DNA of 64,000 nt from Przewalskia tangutica (GCA_029844215.1 CM056721.1:9436368-9500367), one strand, 5' to 3'; shown: positions 11,320 through 23,777, numbered from the stretch's first letter. Numbers and translations are program-made. Notes: generated by a model from the sequence alone, not told the origin.

Positions 11320-13389
11320 TGACACTACTGCAAGATAGTGCTTCATCATCCTTGACGCAGTAGCTAGTGCATAGTACTCTATGCTTGTTCATTTCTCTCC
11401 ATCTTTGGCCCTTCTGATGGATTCGTTTGGTTATTTATTATGTATAAGCCTTCCAACAAAAAGGAAGACATATGCATCAGGTTTCATAGGGTAAAATACA
11501 TTCAGAAGGGAAAATTCCACGTCTGCAGAATATGACTAACTTCTGTAGTTCATGCTTCAATTCATTGTCATTTTGCTTCATCTTCACCTGTAAGTTTAGA
11601 TGAACTTGGGTCTTGTTCAAAGGAGAGAAATGATCTTTTCTGTAGCTCAGCTTGCATGTCGTATGCAGAATGTTTCCTCAGAAACAGAGTAAATTGTAAT
11701 TTTGTGTTACAAGTTGACTTGTGCCAGTGGACTACCACATGGATTTTATAGTTTAAGATGTCAATACATGAACATGAATGCTAGCTGCTTTGGGTCACTG
11801 ATTCGCCCGGTAAAATATAAGATTCTGGTAGATGTAACGTTTTTGTTCGTATGTTTAGTCAGGCCAACTAAGCAGCAGTGACATCACTCCCGTGGGAGGA
11901 AATACTACAAACATTTCTCAAAGCGTTTCTCCTTGGTTTACATAAGAAAAAGAATTGGCCTATTTTCCATATTGGGGTGTATTAGAAAGTTCATATACCC
12001 GCCTAAACGAAGTTGATGTGGTTCCTGTGCCACACCTTTGTGCTGGAAAGTCCATGCAACAACTGAAAGAAAATTGTAGTACGTAAACCTTGCAAATCTA
12101 TCAACTGAATTGATCCGCCACTGTGAGCGTTTAATTTGCTTCTCGTTTCTAATTTAATTGCATTTACGGATGTGAGGAAACCACAATGAAGACGATGAGT
12201 TACTAGAAATATGGGGCAAAAATATACTATAAAGGAAGAACAAAGAGGAAGCTAATCACACGTTGATAAAATTACTGCACAACTCTGAAGAACTGCCCCA
12301 GTAGAGTTTTGACTTATCGAAGTTCCTGATATATTGAAACTTTGATTCAGAGGGATTTCCGTCATATTTTCCGTAAATTCTTTAAAAGCTCTGCACTAGA
12401 AGGGTCACGTCAACGAATTCATGCACCAAGGACAATATCCTTTGTTAAAATGTTCAATGAAGTAGAACCTGTGAGTAAAATTGTGAGTACAACAATTACA
12501 TAATGGGATGAACGGAGAGTAAGTGACTATTACAAAGATTACAATCTGGAAATGAGAACAAAACAAGAGGTTTGCGAATAAAACAAGAGGTTTGCTGAGT
12601 CGAGAGATATTCACTCTGTCCTTAAGACGATATTGCCCTGTATAAATCATTTTACGGTAGTTGACAACTTGTCTTCCAAGATAAAACAACAATGAACAAG
12701 TGAGCAAAGAAAACTCAAATGTTTACCAAAAAGAAGAACCTTTTGAGTGTGTGAAAGAAAACTTAGAGGGGAAGTACACAAAAATTTCTGATTGCAAGTG
12801 TGTTTTTCAATTGAGTCAAAAGCCTCAATTTATAGTGTGAGAAAGATGACCTCTCAGGTAGCCATGTAATGACACTTATTGAGAGGTTTCATTCAGCCAA
12901 ATAATGGCTGAATTCATGTGCCAAAGCCTGGGAGGGGTCGCGGCGCTTGGATGGAGGCGCCGCGGCTCCGTGGCGATTTCCGACTCGTTTCATCTTTTAC
13001 ACGTCGTACACTTCTTCCTTCATTTACCAACGTGAAACCAACAACCGTCTATCATTTCATGTCTCAAACATTTTGTTTACGTACCAATATCTCTTTTACT
13101 AAGGAAATTTACGATCTTTGGTACAACGTGTGCATGTGTGTGGACACGACGTTTTCGACGTGCGGGGCCCCAATTCGAGTCATAAATAATAGATTAAATT
13201 TTATTTCACGTTAATAAATTTCCAACAAAACTAACTTTAGTTGTAGATGGCACCTACCAAAGCGTGATTTTTATGTAGTACACAGGTTCTCCATCATAAA
13301 GATATTTGAGGGAAAGCATGTATTAGATTCTCTACATACATAGCTTGAACATAATAAGAAACACTATACAATACCTAGAGGTGCCAGAT
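11320..13389. other. 3' flank of the ERGIC3-like gene and gene-free region
   Basis: The first several hundred bases are likely 3' untranslated sequence. Nothing downstream has convincing coding potential. At about 12720-12920 the text (agagtgaaag-like leader, tcaatttatagtgtgagaa) resembles LTR or leader sequence of solanaceous copia elements, but no ends or target duplications were found. A short GC-rich patch at 12930-12975 stands out from the AT-rich background without an explanation. Confidence 0.35.
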
Positions 13390-13765
13390 TGTTGAATGGA
13401 ACAGCGGGCGGGTTACACGTTCCACTGTGCCGAGATGTGAGGTGCAGGTGGTGATGATCACCCCGGGGTATGCGCTAGCGCCCTTGACAGGCACTCCAGA
13501 AGGAATGGGAGGAGCAAGCCCAAGCCCAACCAAGCCATACGAGCTTCAAGGCCTGACACTGAGACCGATGGTGAAAACCAAGTTGTGTACGGTCCGTGCG
13601 CCGTTTTTCTTCTCTACCATGACGAATCCGCTCTTCTATGTGCTAGATGTCGGCATTTCCCTCTCCTTATAGTCGAGTGGCTCCGCTCCTCTCCTTATAG
13701 TTTCTAGTCGAGTTGATGAGCTAATACGATTGTTCTCGAACGAATGTTCTTTTCGCGCTTCGTTT
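13390..13765. other. Possible organelle-derived (mitochondrial-like) insert
   Basis: Base composition shifts to about 50% GC, with phrases such as cgctagcgcccttgacaggc, caagcccaagcccaaccaag and gttcttttcgcgcttcgttt that read like plant mitochondrial intergenic DNA. An open frame at 13427-13672 has no recognisable protein similarity. This is an impression from composition and wording only. It could equally be part of the adjacent hAT-like element or an unrelated nuclear segment. Confidence 0.25.
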
Positions 13766-13769
13766 GGTC

Positions 13770-15527
13770 TGAAGTTGGGCGGGTCAACATGGACTGAAAT
13801 TGTAGATGGGTTAGTGTCCAACCCGCCCAAAACTTACATGGGCTAAGATGGGCGGATCAAGATGGGCCAAATGATGGGTCATAACCCAAATTGTCCAACT
13901 TGACCCATTACATTTACAAATTTCAAATTTACCTTCTATGATGTTATTTTATTTTGTATGATATTTGATTTTCTCATATCTTTATTTTAAAAATAAGAAT
14001 AATATTTTTAAGAATTTTTTCATTTTTTATAAAAGCAAAAAAAATATGAAATATAAATTTGAGGATGGGATGAGGTGGAAGGGGTAGGTGTGAATAGGGG
14101 CGTAGGGTAAACAAAAATTCATATTTTTTATAAATTATTTATAAAAGTAAAAAATATAAAATAGATATTTGAGAATGGGGTGGGGTGAGGTGAGGGCGGA
14201 GTAGGTTGGGTTAGGGCAGAATAGAATTAGAAAAAAAATCATATTTTTTATAAATTGTTTATAAGAGTAAAAAAATAATAGAAATTTGAGAATGTGGTAA
14301 GGCATGAGGGGGTAGGGCGGGAGGTGGGGGTAGGGGGAGGTACGAAAAAAAAATCATATTTTTAATAATTTTTTTATAAAAGTAACAAAAAATAATAAAT
14401 ATAAATTTGAGGATTGTGTGGAGGGGTAGGGGAGTAGGTATGGGTATGGTGGTAAGAAAAAAATTTATTTTTTTATAAATTATTTATAAAAGTAAAAAAA
14501 AAATATAAAATAAAAATTTGAGATTGGGGTAGGGCGTGGGGTGGGGAGGAGGGGGTAGGGGGAGGTAAGATAAAATTTCATATTTTTAATATTTTTTTTA
14601 TAAAAGTAACAAAAAATATGAAATAGAAATTTGAAAATGGAGTGGGGCAATGGGTTGGGGGAGTGGGGTAGGGCGGGGGGAGGTAAGAAAAAAATTCGTA
14701 TTTTTAATATTTTTTTTATAAAAGTAACAAAAATATGAAATATAAATTTGAGGATGGGGTGGGACAGTGGGGAGGAGGGGTAGGTGGAGGTAAGAAAAAA
14801 ATTCATATTTTTAAATTTTTTTTTATAAAAGTAACAAAAAATATAAAATAGAAATTTGAGGATGGTTTGGGGTGGAGGGGTAGGGCGGGGGTGGGGGGAG
14901 GTAAGTAAAAAATTCATATTTTTAATAATTTTTTTTATAAAAGTAACAAAAAATATGAAATAAAAAATTGAGGATGGAGTGGGGGTGGGGGTAGGGGGAC
15001 GTAAGAAAAAAGTCATATTTTTTTATAAATTGTTTATAAAAGTAAAAAAAAAATAGAAAATTGAGAATGGGATAGGGATAGGGGTAGGGTGGGATGTGGG
15101 GAGGCGGGGTAGAAGTCGGTGGGGTGGAGTAGCCAATGTAGGGGCAGAGATGTGATGGTGGTTCAATGCTTGAGTGGGGGTTGGTGTAGGGGAGGGGGTA
15201 GAGTTGATGGATAGTGTGGTTGGGATGCGTTGGTGTATTTTTATTGTTCTAAAATATATATAAATAAATAAAAAATCTAGAGTGGAACTCTAATCATTAA
15301 AATTAAATATTTTGATGAGTCAAGTTTGGGCATGATCATAGGCTCATTTGGGCTGTTGATTTATGATGGGTCAACTTGAGCTAGCCCAAACCAACCCATC
15401 ATCAAAATCACTTTTGCCCAAACCCATGAAATCTTGCCCAAGTTGACCCATCATCAAAAATCACTTTTGCCCAAACCCATGAAATCTTGGGCGGGTCATT
15501 TGAGTTTGGGCTAATTTTGCCACCCTA
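13770..15527. mobile_element. Non-autonomous hAT-like element carrying a minisatellite
   Basis: The two ends share inverted GGGCGGGTCA-type motifs: gttgggcgggtcaacatgg near 13772, and gcccaaacccatgaaatctt with cttgggcgggtcatttgag near the right end. The extreme right end reads, on the minus strand, TAGGGTGGCAAAATTAGCCC, a common hAT terminus. The interior lacks a transposase. The left end is degraded or truncated, and no matching 8-bp target duplication of gcagtaac was found on the left, so the left boundary is approximate. Confidence 0.5.
14040..15075. repeat. G-rich/AT-rich minisatellite, about 10 units of 95-120 bp
   Basis: Each unit has an A/T half (aattcatatttttaataatt, then ataaaagtaacaaaaaat), then aaatttgaggatgg, then a G-rich half such as gtggggtagggcggggggag. 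Unit starts, taken at the aatttgag motif, are near 14055, 14164, 14280, 14402, 14513, 14626, 14742, 14852, 14961 and 15055. The long minus-strand open frame over it (14480-15016) is a by-product of unit lengths divisible by three and is not a gene. Confidence 0.85.
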
Positions 15528-17031
15528 GCAGTAACTGATATTAGAGTTACTGTGATTGTTAATTTGGTCTTTCTTTTTTATATTATAGTTTGTATTTTAA
15601 TCTAGCTCTACGCTATCTATAGACATCTCTCTCTCTTTTGCTAAATTTTCAAGTTTAATCTATAGGGAAGATACCTTACAAATAAAAAATCAAAAGAGAG
15701 GAAGAAGTGTTCAAACATATAATGTGAGTCATTCTTACTTGGACATGTAAAAGTTGGTCCAATGTCGTCAATTTTACAAGAACTTTTTCTTCATGATTCA
15801 GATCATCTGTGCAAAAGCGGGAACCAAAAAGAATAGAAATGCACAGCAGAGTGCAAAATTGATGTTGCTGTCCAGGAATCGGACTGGGAACCTTCAGTGT
15901 AAGACTGACGTGATAACCACTACACCACAGCAAAATCTTGATATCATTGCCAGCTGCTTACTATATTGTGGATTTCTGAAAATAAAACTGGAAAACAGGT
16001 TCTCCACATCCTTTTCTCAAAGAACTCCCAATCCATTTAATATGAAATTCATGATAATAGGTCCAAAACCATAATTTTCCAATTTGGACTTGAAAAGAGC
16101 AAGAAATGAAAAAACGAACTAATATAATCCATTATATTCATTCTAATATCTAGTTATTACTACAAGGGTGTACTGATACATGAAGTGATATATTCAAATT
16201 TAAGAGGCAGAGTGCCCGAAACCCTGATCATAATGTTTGTTTTTATGGTTATTGTACTTTATTTTGCGTCTTTCCCCCGGGTAAATAGCTCTGTTGCAAC
16301 TTAGGTTTAGTAATTAAAGTTGCAACTTAGGATTAGTAACACTACAGCACATGTTGTTTCAAGGCCAACACACCATTGCCTATTGTAGTAGTAAGTCAAT
16401 AAATCTGCAAGAGAAACCCTTATTAAGGGGCAAGTTGTATTATCATATATACTACCGGAATACAAGCATGAATAGCAACCTGAAAACCAAGTTCAAGGAG
16501 ATGGCAGCATCGGCCATTAACCCACGTCTCCAAGCATTCAAACTGATTGCAACACTAAAACATGACAGTTTAAAGCGTAAGTTGCTTTTCGATTGCTTGT
16601 TACCATGAAGTCTTCGCACTGTAACACTAAGCAATATGCTTATATGGACCAGCCAGAGAACCTACAGTCGAAGTTCTTCTGATTGCAACATGAGAAAATG
16701 AAGTTTAAACAGTCCCTTTGCTTTTCACTGACGAGCCTTATTACCATTAAACTTCCCCAGCTTAACTCCTCCAGTCAACGTACACACTTTGTTGAACCAT
16801 TCTGCTAACAGATTTCAAGACTCTTAACTTGAGGGAACATCCACTAACTGGAAAAGGGTTGTGTATCAAGGCTATCTAACTTTCTCCCAGACATGATCAG
16901 ATGAGAGAAAGAGACTCCTCTCATTCACTTTCTGAGAGGTTGAAAATTTAACTCAGCTTCTTTTTACCATATGCACGGTAAATGGTTCTTTTTCTTCCTC
17001 TTTCAGCACTAAGCTTCAGTAACAACTTTAA
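15528..17031. other. Gene-poor spacer; right part is 3' flank of the CRM-domain gene
   Basis: Contains the tRNA-Val relic listed separately. No coding exon is convincing on either strand. Since copia A is inserted with a 5-bp target duplication, the bases left of 17032 are the original continuation of 38995-39071. They are therefore 3' untranslated or downstream sequence of the minus-strand CRM-domain gene fragment. Confidence 0.45.
15865..15933 (-). pseudogene. tRNA-Val(UAC) relic
   Basis: The minus strand reads TTGCTGT as a 5' acceptor strand, which pairs perfectly with the terminal ACAGCAA (7 bp). A D-arm block TGTAGTGGTTATCA, anticodon loop CTTACAC (anticodon TAC) and T-arm CCCAGTCCGATTCCTGG follow. 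Against a normal plant tRNA-Val(UAC), about two bases are missing on the 3' side of the anticodon stem, so the stem cannot form five pairs. The T-loop has CCGA in place of TTCGA. The total is 69 nt. It is most likely a decayed gene or a tRNA-derived retroposon head, not a working tRNA. Confidence 0.55.
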
Positions 17032-17036
17032 GTAAG

Positions 17037-17199
17037 TGTTAAGCAGTGGGCCAAGGCCCATATCTGGCCGTGTAGCACCTGTCCATATTTCTTGTATATT
17101 TGGTAGTTAAGTCTTATACCATAATTAGGATTGTATTATTACCATAATTATATAGTAGTCTCCTTATAGAATAGAGATTTAGATGTAGAATAGGAAAAG
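17037..17199 (+). repeat. Copia A 5' LTR, 3' end and primer-binding site deleted
   Basis: It aligns with the right LTR of A from TGTTAAGC to taggaaaag. It then jumps to agtctaggttctc, which in copia B lies just inside the primer-binding site. The missing piece is about the last 75 bases of the LTR plus TGGTATCAAG. The breakpoints share AAG, which suggests a microhomology deletion. The element could not prime reverse transcription afterwards. Confidence 0.85.
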
Positions 17200-17380
17200 A
17201 GTCTAGGTTCTCTTTGGTTCTCTTTACCCTGCTTCCGCTCCTCAAAATTTCTTTTCCTTTCTCGAAATTTTGCCCTAAAATTCTCGATTTTTTTTGTCTT
17301 CTTTTCTTGACCAAAAACCGAGACACTTTTTCTCCTTCCTCACAAATTTCCTTCTCAGAATCTTGATTGTTCTATTTCCT

Positions 17381-20300
17381 ATGGCGGATAAAAACAATTT
17401 TCATCCTGCCCTCACAGTTTCTAACAAAGTGTCATCCCTATTGTTCTTGATCTTGAAAACGTCCAATATGGAACTTGGACAGAATTGTTTAAGATTTATG
17501 CTTTGACACATAAAGTCCTCCACCACATCATTCCTCCAACTCCTCCAAAGGGGGTGATAAGGCGGCTACGCCTACGACGGTTGTGCCCACTAAAGAAGCA
17601 GATCCAGAATTATGGGTCATGCTTGATGCTAAGGTTCTTCAGTGGATTTATGTCACTATCTCCTTGGATCTTTTACAGACGATTATGGAACCCAACTCCA
17701 CAGCTATGGCAGCGTGGGATCGATTGTGAGACATATTCCAAGATAACAGTCATTCTCGAATTGTTATCCTTGAGCAGGATTTTTCTCAGGTTTCTATGGC
17801 GAATTTTCCAAACGTTTCTTCGTATTGCAAACGCCTCAAGGACTTGGCAGACCAACTCATCAACGTGGGTTCTCCTGTTTCTAATAGTCGTCTAGTTCTT
17901 CAGATGGTTGCATGTCTGTCAGAGGCCTATAGCGGTGTTGCTTCAGTTATTCGACAGAGTAACCCCTGCCAGGATTTTATCAAGTCCGTTCTATACTTAC
18001 TTTGGAGGAAGCCGGATTGGATAAGAAAGTGGCGATTGGGGCCAGCCCTGTCGTCATGATGACTGCTTCCCATTTCTCTCCTTCCAATCCAGCCAACGTG
18101 ACTCAAAATCACAATAACTGGGGTGGTAAGAAGGGCCAGAACCGGAAGAATAATGACAAGAATCATGGCGGCAACAACGGACGCAACCGTCATCAGGCCC
18201 ACCACGCCGTGGGCCCCACTCAGACCGACATTGAAGTAGTAATGCACACACTTGACTATTCCAATTTGAGCACTAATCGTGGTATAACTGTTGGTAATGA
18301 CAATTATGTTCCAATTAAGGGTTATGGTCATAAAACTCTGTCCCCTCCTCACTCCACCACTTGTCCTGAAACATACCCTTCATGCCCCAAAATTGATTAA
18401 AAATTTGGTGTCTGTACGAAAATTCACCACTGATAATTGGGTGTCCATTAATTTTGATCCATTTGGGTTTTCTGTGAAGGATTTCAAGACGGGGAGTCAT
18501 CTCATGAGGTGTGACAGTAGAGAGGATCTTTATTCAATCACACCGAGTCTCAGCATCTCGCGTCAAGCTATGTCATCCATTTTTGCAGCTCTTGCTCCTT
18601 CCTTGTGGCATGTTCTTCTAGGTCATCCGGGATCGTCTATTTTATCTTCTTTAGATATAGACATAAGTTTATTTCTTGTAAGGGTACGCGTAGTACTCCA
18701 CTTTGTCAATCATGTGCTTTGGGAAAGAGTATTAAATTATCATTTGTAGCCTCAAATTCTAATACTTCAATGTCATTTGATATTATTCATAGTGATTTAT
18801 GGACATATCCCGTTCTCAGTTCTATGGGTCATCGTTATTATGTTTATTCTTAGATGACTATTCTAAATATTTATGGACGTTTCCAATTGCGAAAAAATCT
18901 CAATTTTTTTCTATTTTCATAAAATTTAGAGCTTTCATAAGAACACAATTCGAACGAAAAATATAAAACATTCAATGTGATAATGACAAAGAGAAAACAT
19001 TCAATGTGATAATGGCAAAGAGTATGACAATAGGGAATTTAAGGAGTTTCGTGCTCAAACTGGGATAAATTTTTATTTTTCTTGTCCTCATAAATTTAGC
19101 TGAGCGAAAAATTCATACCATTAATAATATTGTCCGCACTTTATTGGTTCATTCTTCTGTTCCTCCATTATTTTGGCATCATGCGCTACAAATGGCGACC
19201 GATCTACTCAATATTTTTCCTTCTAAAGGTTTGACATATTCATCCCCTCTCAAAGTCTTATATAATAAGTCTCCGTCATATTCTCATCATAGGATCTTCG
19301 GATGCTTATGTTATCCATTGTTTCCATCCACTACAATCAACAAACTTCATGCACGTTCTACTCCTTGTGTGTTTTTGGGTTTTCTGTCAAATCACCGTGG
19401 TTATAAATGCTTTAGTTTGTCTTCTAAACGAATCATCATTAGTCGTCATGTTCTCTTTGATGAATCCCAATTTTCATTTTCTAAAGTAGAAAAACACGTG
19501 TCTAGTTCTTATGATTTGTTGGATGAGGATATCTCCCCATATGTTCTGCGTCATTTTTCAGATTTCCCCGAAAAAACACCGTCGTGCTGACGCATGCAGG
19601 CTCATGGCGCCAAAACTCCATAGTCGTCGCGGCCCTGCTGCTCTGGCGGCTGCTGACGTAATTCCTGAAATTTCCAAAAATTCTCAAACTTCACCCAATC
19701 CAGCTCAGAGTCATGGTCCAGTCACTCGTAGTCAACGGAGTATTTTTAAACCTAAAAGACATTTTAATTTGAATTCTAATGTTCATAAATCTCCCTTACC
19801 CCGTAATCATGTGTCTGCCCTAAATGACCCTAATTGAAAAATTGTCATGACTGAAGAATATAATGCTCTTATTGAAAATAAGACGTGGGAGTTGGTACCC
19901 CGTCCATCTGGTGTTAATATTATTCGATCTATGTGGATTTTTGTTCATAAGGAAAATTCTGATGGTTCATTTGCAAGGCATAAAGCGAGATTTGTAGGTG
20001 ATGATAAGACTCGGCAGGTTGGTGTGGATTGTGGTGAGACATTTAGCCCGGTGGTCAAGCCAGCTACCATTCGCACTGTGCTCAGCTTGGCTCTTTCAAA
20101 ATCTTGGTCATTCATCAGCTAGATGTGAAGAATGTTTTCCTACATGATGATCTTCAGGAGACAGTGTATATGCATCAGCCTTTGGGATTTAGGGATACTA
20201 GATATCCGAATCATGTCTGTCTATTGAAGAAGTCCTTGTATGAGCTTAAGCAGTCTCCACGGGCTTGGTATAAGAAGTTTGCTGATTTTGTTTCGACTAT

Positions 20301-20578
20301 GGATTTTTCTCACAGCAGGTCTGATAATTCATTATTCATATATCGTCGAGGATCTTCCATGGCTTATATACTACTATATGTTGATGATATTATCCTCTTC
20401 TGATGTTTTGCGCAAGTCTATTATGACACTGCTCGGTTCTGGGTTTGTCATGAAGGACTTGGGCCCATTGAGTTACTTTTTGGGGATTGATGTAACTCGT
20501 CATGCAGGTGGATTGTTCTTGTCACAGAGAAAGTATGCAGCAGAGATCATTGAGAGGGCTTGGATGTCATCCTGTAAG
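17381..20578 (+). pseudogene. Copia A gag-pol, 5' part (gag to reverse transcriptase)
   Basis: Gag begins at ATG 17381 (MADKNNFHPALTVSN) and continues in shifting frames through PNVSSYCKRLKDLADQL. Compared with copia B, about 80 bases are missing near 18254. This removes the protease active-site segment, because the text jumps from ATGCACACACTTG to ACTATTCC. Next comes the pre-integrase motif LGHPGSSIL, the integrase core, the reverse transcriptase segment EYNALIENKTWELVPRPSGV and the catalytic YVDD in YILLYVDDIILF near 20375-20400. Frameshifts and stops occur throughout. The frame is cut by the solo LTR at 20579 after the codons for SSCK. Confidence 0.88.
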
Positions 20579-23500
20579 TGTAACACCCCATTTTAACCGG
20601 AGTCGAAAACGGTGTACTATGTATGGTTGATTCCCAAATTTTATTTAAGGAGTCGCCACCTAATTGTTTTAAAGATGAATTAGAACATCTACTTAGCAAA
20701 ATCTGCTAAAATAACTCCAATTTAATGGTCTGCAAAACTTAATGAGATTTTAGATAAGGGTTCTTTATTATCCTAAAGGGAAGAGGTTAGACATCCTTTA
20801 AGATCCGCTAACTCGCGGTTATCCGGTCAAACTTAGGTTTAAAAATGCATGTTTTGAGAAGCATAAGGTTAATAAAAGATGTTGCAAATAATTGCTTGAA
20901 ATATATATTCTCCATAACATGAAGTTTTGTTTAAAAATGCATAAAAATGGTTTTGTTTAGAAAATATATTTTGTATGTAAAATTGGTTTTAGATAAAAAT
21001 ATGCCTTTATATGGCGAAAATATATGTGACGAGCCTAAAATAGACTAATGGGGATTTCCGATTTCTAAAACTACTCTCTTAATTTATTAATCCTATGTTT
21101 ACCTATTCTAAGCATTTAGAAAATCATACCAGATTATAAAATTAAATTGCAATAAAGGCAAATGGCGGAATTAAGGAATAATAATGAAGAATGACTGGGG
21201 AGGATAATATTGTCATCCAACCTGTTTTGTTTAGGAATCCCGAGGTCGGAAGATGTAAAGAACGCGGACATGGATGTGGTGAGTCTCGTAGCGAGACTCT
21301 CGTTCTCCAATGTATTTCATGTAAAAGAAAAGAAAAGAAAGGATTAGAAAATATCCCAAGCTGTATTAACAATAACAACATTGGCATAAAGATTAAGTAT
21401 ACACGATATGAATCTAACAGTCCAAAGAAATGTGCATAGAACAAAATCCAAGCAACTTTTAACTAACTAATGGGCCGCAAGATGTATGGAGCAGGCCCAG
21501 ACAGTAATAAAAAGGCAAGGGGAGCAACGTTATATATGCAAACAGAAGGAACAAACATAGAAGAGAAATAAATTTTCTCAAGAAAACTTGTAAATAATAT
21601 ATTAACCATCCACTTATCATTTATGTATCTCATTTTAAACATTCAGATTTCCTTATTCTATATCGGGCAGTAGATGTTAATTTAGATGATAAATTTAACA
21701 GTTTCAAGTAGACACACAGAGGATTACTTAATCTAAAACAAAGGCCTTTCAACAGACACATAATTTGACAAAACATAAACCACATAGACCCAAAACATCA
21801 AATGGACTTATCTGAATTCTTACTAATCTTATTCTTAATCATTTATCACTGTAACGCACAACATGTGAGCTAAAACAGATTATACTCCACATTCTAGATC
21901 ATTAGGCAAGCAACACAACTAAAAGTAATCAAATTTGACATCTATGTCTAGTTTTAATCTTTCTAAAGCTTTAAGGTCAACTAAAAGGTCTATTATTCGT
22001 TTAAACAAGTCCCGTATCAAACCAGGTCCTACATGCTTACTACATGTTAATGATAGTAAGTTAAAAACAGAATGTAACTATAATTTTAACATGTCAAGCT
22101 AGTTCAAATAGGTGTAAGAATGTTGACACAAATGACATTTAAATCACCCCACAGATATATAAGCAACAAAATAACTTAGAATGTGTTACATGCTGCTGTG
22201 GATACATTTGATACTCAGACAGACAAGGGAAAACACACGGTTAAGTCGATAAACATGCTGGATATATCACACCAAACACCCAACAGTAGCTTAATCGTGC
22301 TTACTGGTTATAATCAGGGATCGGATATGCTAGCATTTAAACTTAATAATCATAATCAGTCAATAATCTTGCCTGATTTTAGCTAAATAAATGTAAACCA
22401 CATCTAATCACGTTTAATGGTCACACTAGTTAAACACGAATAAACATCTAACTTAACCAAATGTGTTCAAAATTAATTTAAAAGGTTCAAATAACAATTA
22501 TAGGCATATCAACAAACAAATACAGATTACATCAAGCATATTTAAACTGGAAATTAAAAGGAAAAGGGGTTACCTTCTCCGAGTAGCGAACCGAGGCGTC
22601 GTCTCGACTCGTCGAATCCGCTCGGAGATGTTTTGTGTGTCTGCGACTGAAGACGAACTAAGCTGAATATTTGCGATTTTTGTTGAGTCTAGACTGAGAG
22701 TAAAAGGTTTCTGGAATTTTTAGGAGGGGGGTATTTTTTGAAAAATCGAGCTCTGTTCTAAGCTTTTCTAAGAAGAATTTCTTTTTTTAAAAACCAATCC
22801 AAAGGGGTGTATTTATAGCCCCAGGATGAGGGGTTTCAATTTGAAATTCAAATTGGAAAGAAGGGGGGAAACTCTGAGATTGGGATGTGAAAGGGTGAAG
22901 GATTTGATAGAATAAGAGCTGTTGGGTTGCTGCATGAGTCAATCTTTGGGATAGAGCTTTGAATGAACTCGAACTTGTGTTTTACCCACTGAATCGAAGA
23001 GAAAATCCTATTCAGTGGTTACAACGGTTCAATGCTGCAGAGAGTTCAGAAAAAGGTGAAAGAAATAGGTGAAGGTACTGGGGTGACGAGATGGGGGACT
23101 GGTGGCGTCGGTCATGGCTTTATCTGGTGGATTTGGGGGTGTTGTCGACGAAGGACTGGGGTTGTTTGGTTCTGTTTCTTTGCTTCAATTGGAAGTTTGG
23201 AACGATGGGTTTTTTAGTTAGAGGGGTGTATGTGTGGTCCGGGTTAGGGGAGTATTTGGGCCGATTTTCGGTGAATTGGTGGGCTGATTTCAGGAATTAG
23301 AAAGGCTGTGGAGTTGGGCTTATTTAAAAAATAAATGGGAGAAGTTATTAATTCAATCTATGAATTAATTTATCACTAATCCAATCTCCTTAATTAATTA
23401 AACTATGCTCCTTTGTCCTAATTAATTTTAAAAAGTGCACACACTCATAAAATATAGTACAAAAGATCTAATATATGTATTAGTTTAACTAAAAATATAA

Positions 23501-23772
23501 TATTCATATAAAAACGATTAATTTGGTAATCAATGAAAATATCAAGAGAGAATCAATTATCAATGTCGATACCGAAATATTAAAATTATTTGCTTATATA
23601 TTAATCATAAATATAATACCCAATATTTAAAATTATGTCATATTTAATGAAAACATTAAAATTATTTATTTTTCGGGAATTTTCGAGACTTAAAAGTATA
23701 GTGAAGTTAATTAAAGATAAAAGAACGATCTGAATAAAATGTGGTAAAGATTGACAAAATTGGGTGTCAACA
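20579..23772 (-). mobile_element. Solo LTR of a long-LTR Tat/Ogre-like gypsy element
   Basis: It has plus-strand ends TGTAACACCCC and GGGTGTCAACA, which in its own orientation is TGTTGACACCC...TGTTACA. Flanks are GTAAG (20574-20578) and GTATG (23773-23777), a 5-bp duplication with one change, and copia B shows the uninterrupted target. No coding region is present. A TATA box (minus strand GGCTATAAAT, at 22811-22820) supports minus orientation. Blocks such as gagtcgccacctaatt and agatccgctaactcgcgg recur inverted in the element at 56608-60971, so both belong to one family. The Tat/Ogre assignment is inferred from LTR length and the TGTTGACACCC start. Confidence 0.8.
22811..22817 (-). promoter_or_regulatory. 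Putative LTR TATA box
   Basis: The minus strand reads TATAAAT within GGGGCTATAAATACACCCC, in the expected orientation for the solo LTR that contains it. Activity is not demonstrated. Confidence 0.4.
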
Positions 23773-23777
23773 GTATG

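Noticed and set aside
12918..13214. 98-codon open frame starting in a GC-rich patch
   Set aside because: No similarity recognised, no splice or promoter evidence, and composition changes sharply inside it.
14480..15016. Minus-strand open frame of 178 codons, Pro/Phe/Lys-rich
   Set aside because: It lies wholly in a minisatellite, and the repeating peptide follows unit length divisible by three. There is no start context or domain.
16351..16608. 85-codon plus-strand open frame
   Set aside because: No domain. It lies in the downstream flank of the CRM-domain fragment, and no exon signals support it.
23032..23300. Trp/Gly-rich open frames in the solo LTR
   Set aside because: Located inside a Tat/Ogre-like LTR with no domain and overlapping alternative frames.
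20579..23772. DNA transposon or MITE
   Set aside because: TG...CA ends with a 5-bp duplication, no inverted-repeat termini of useful length and a TATA box fit a solo LTR.
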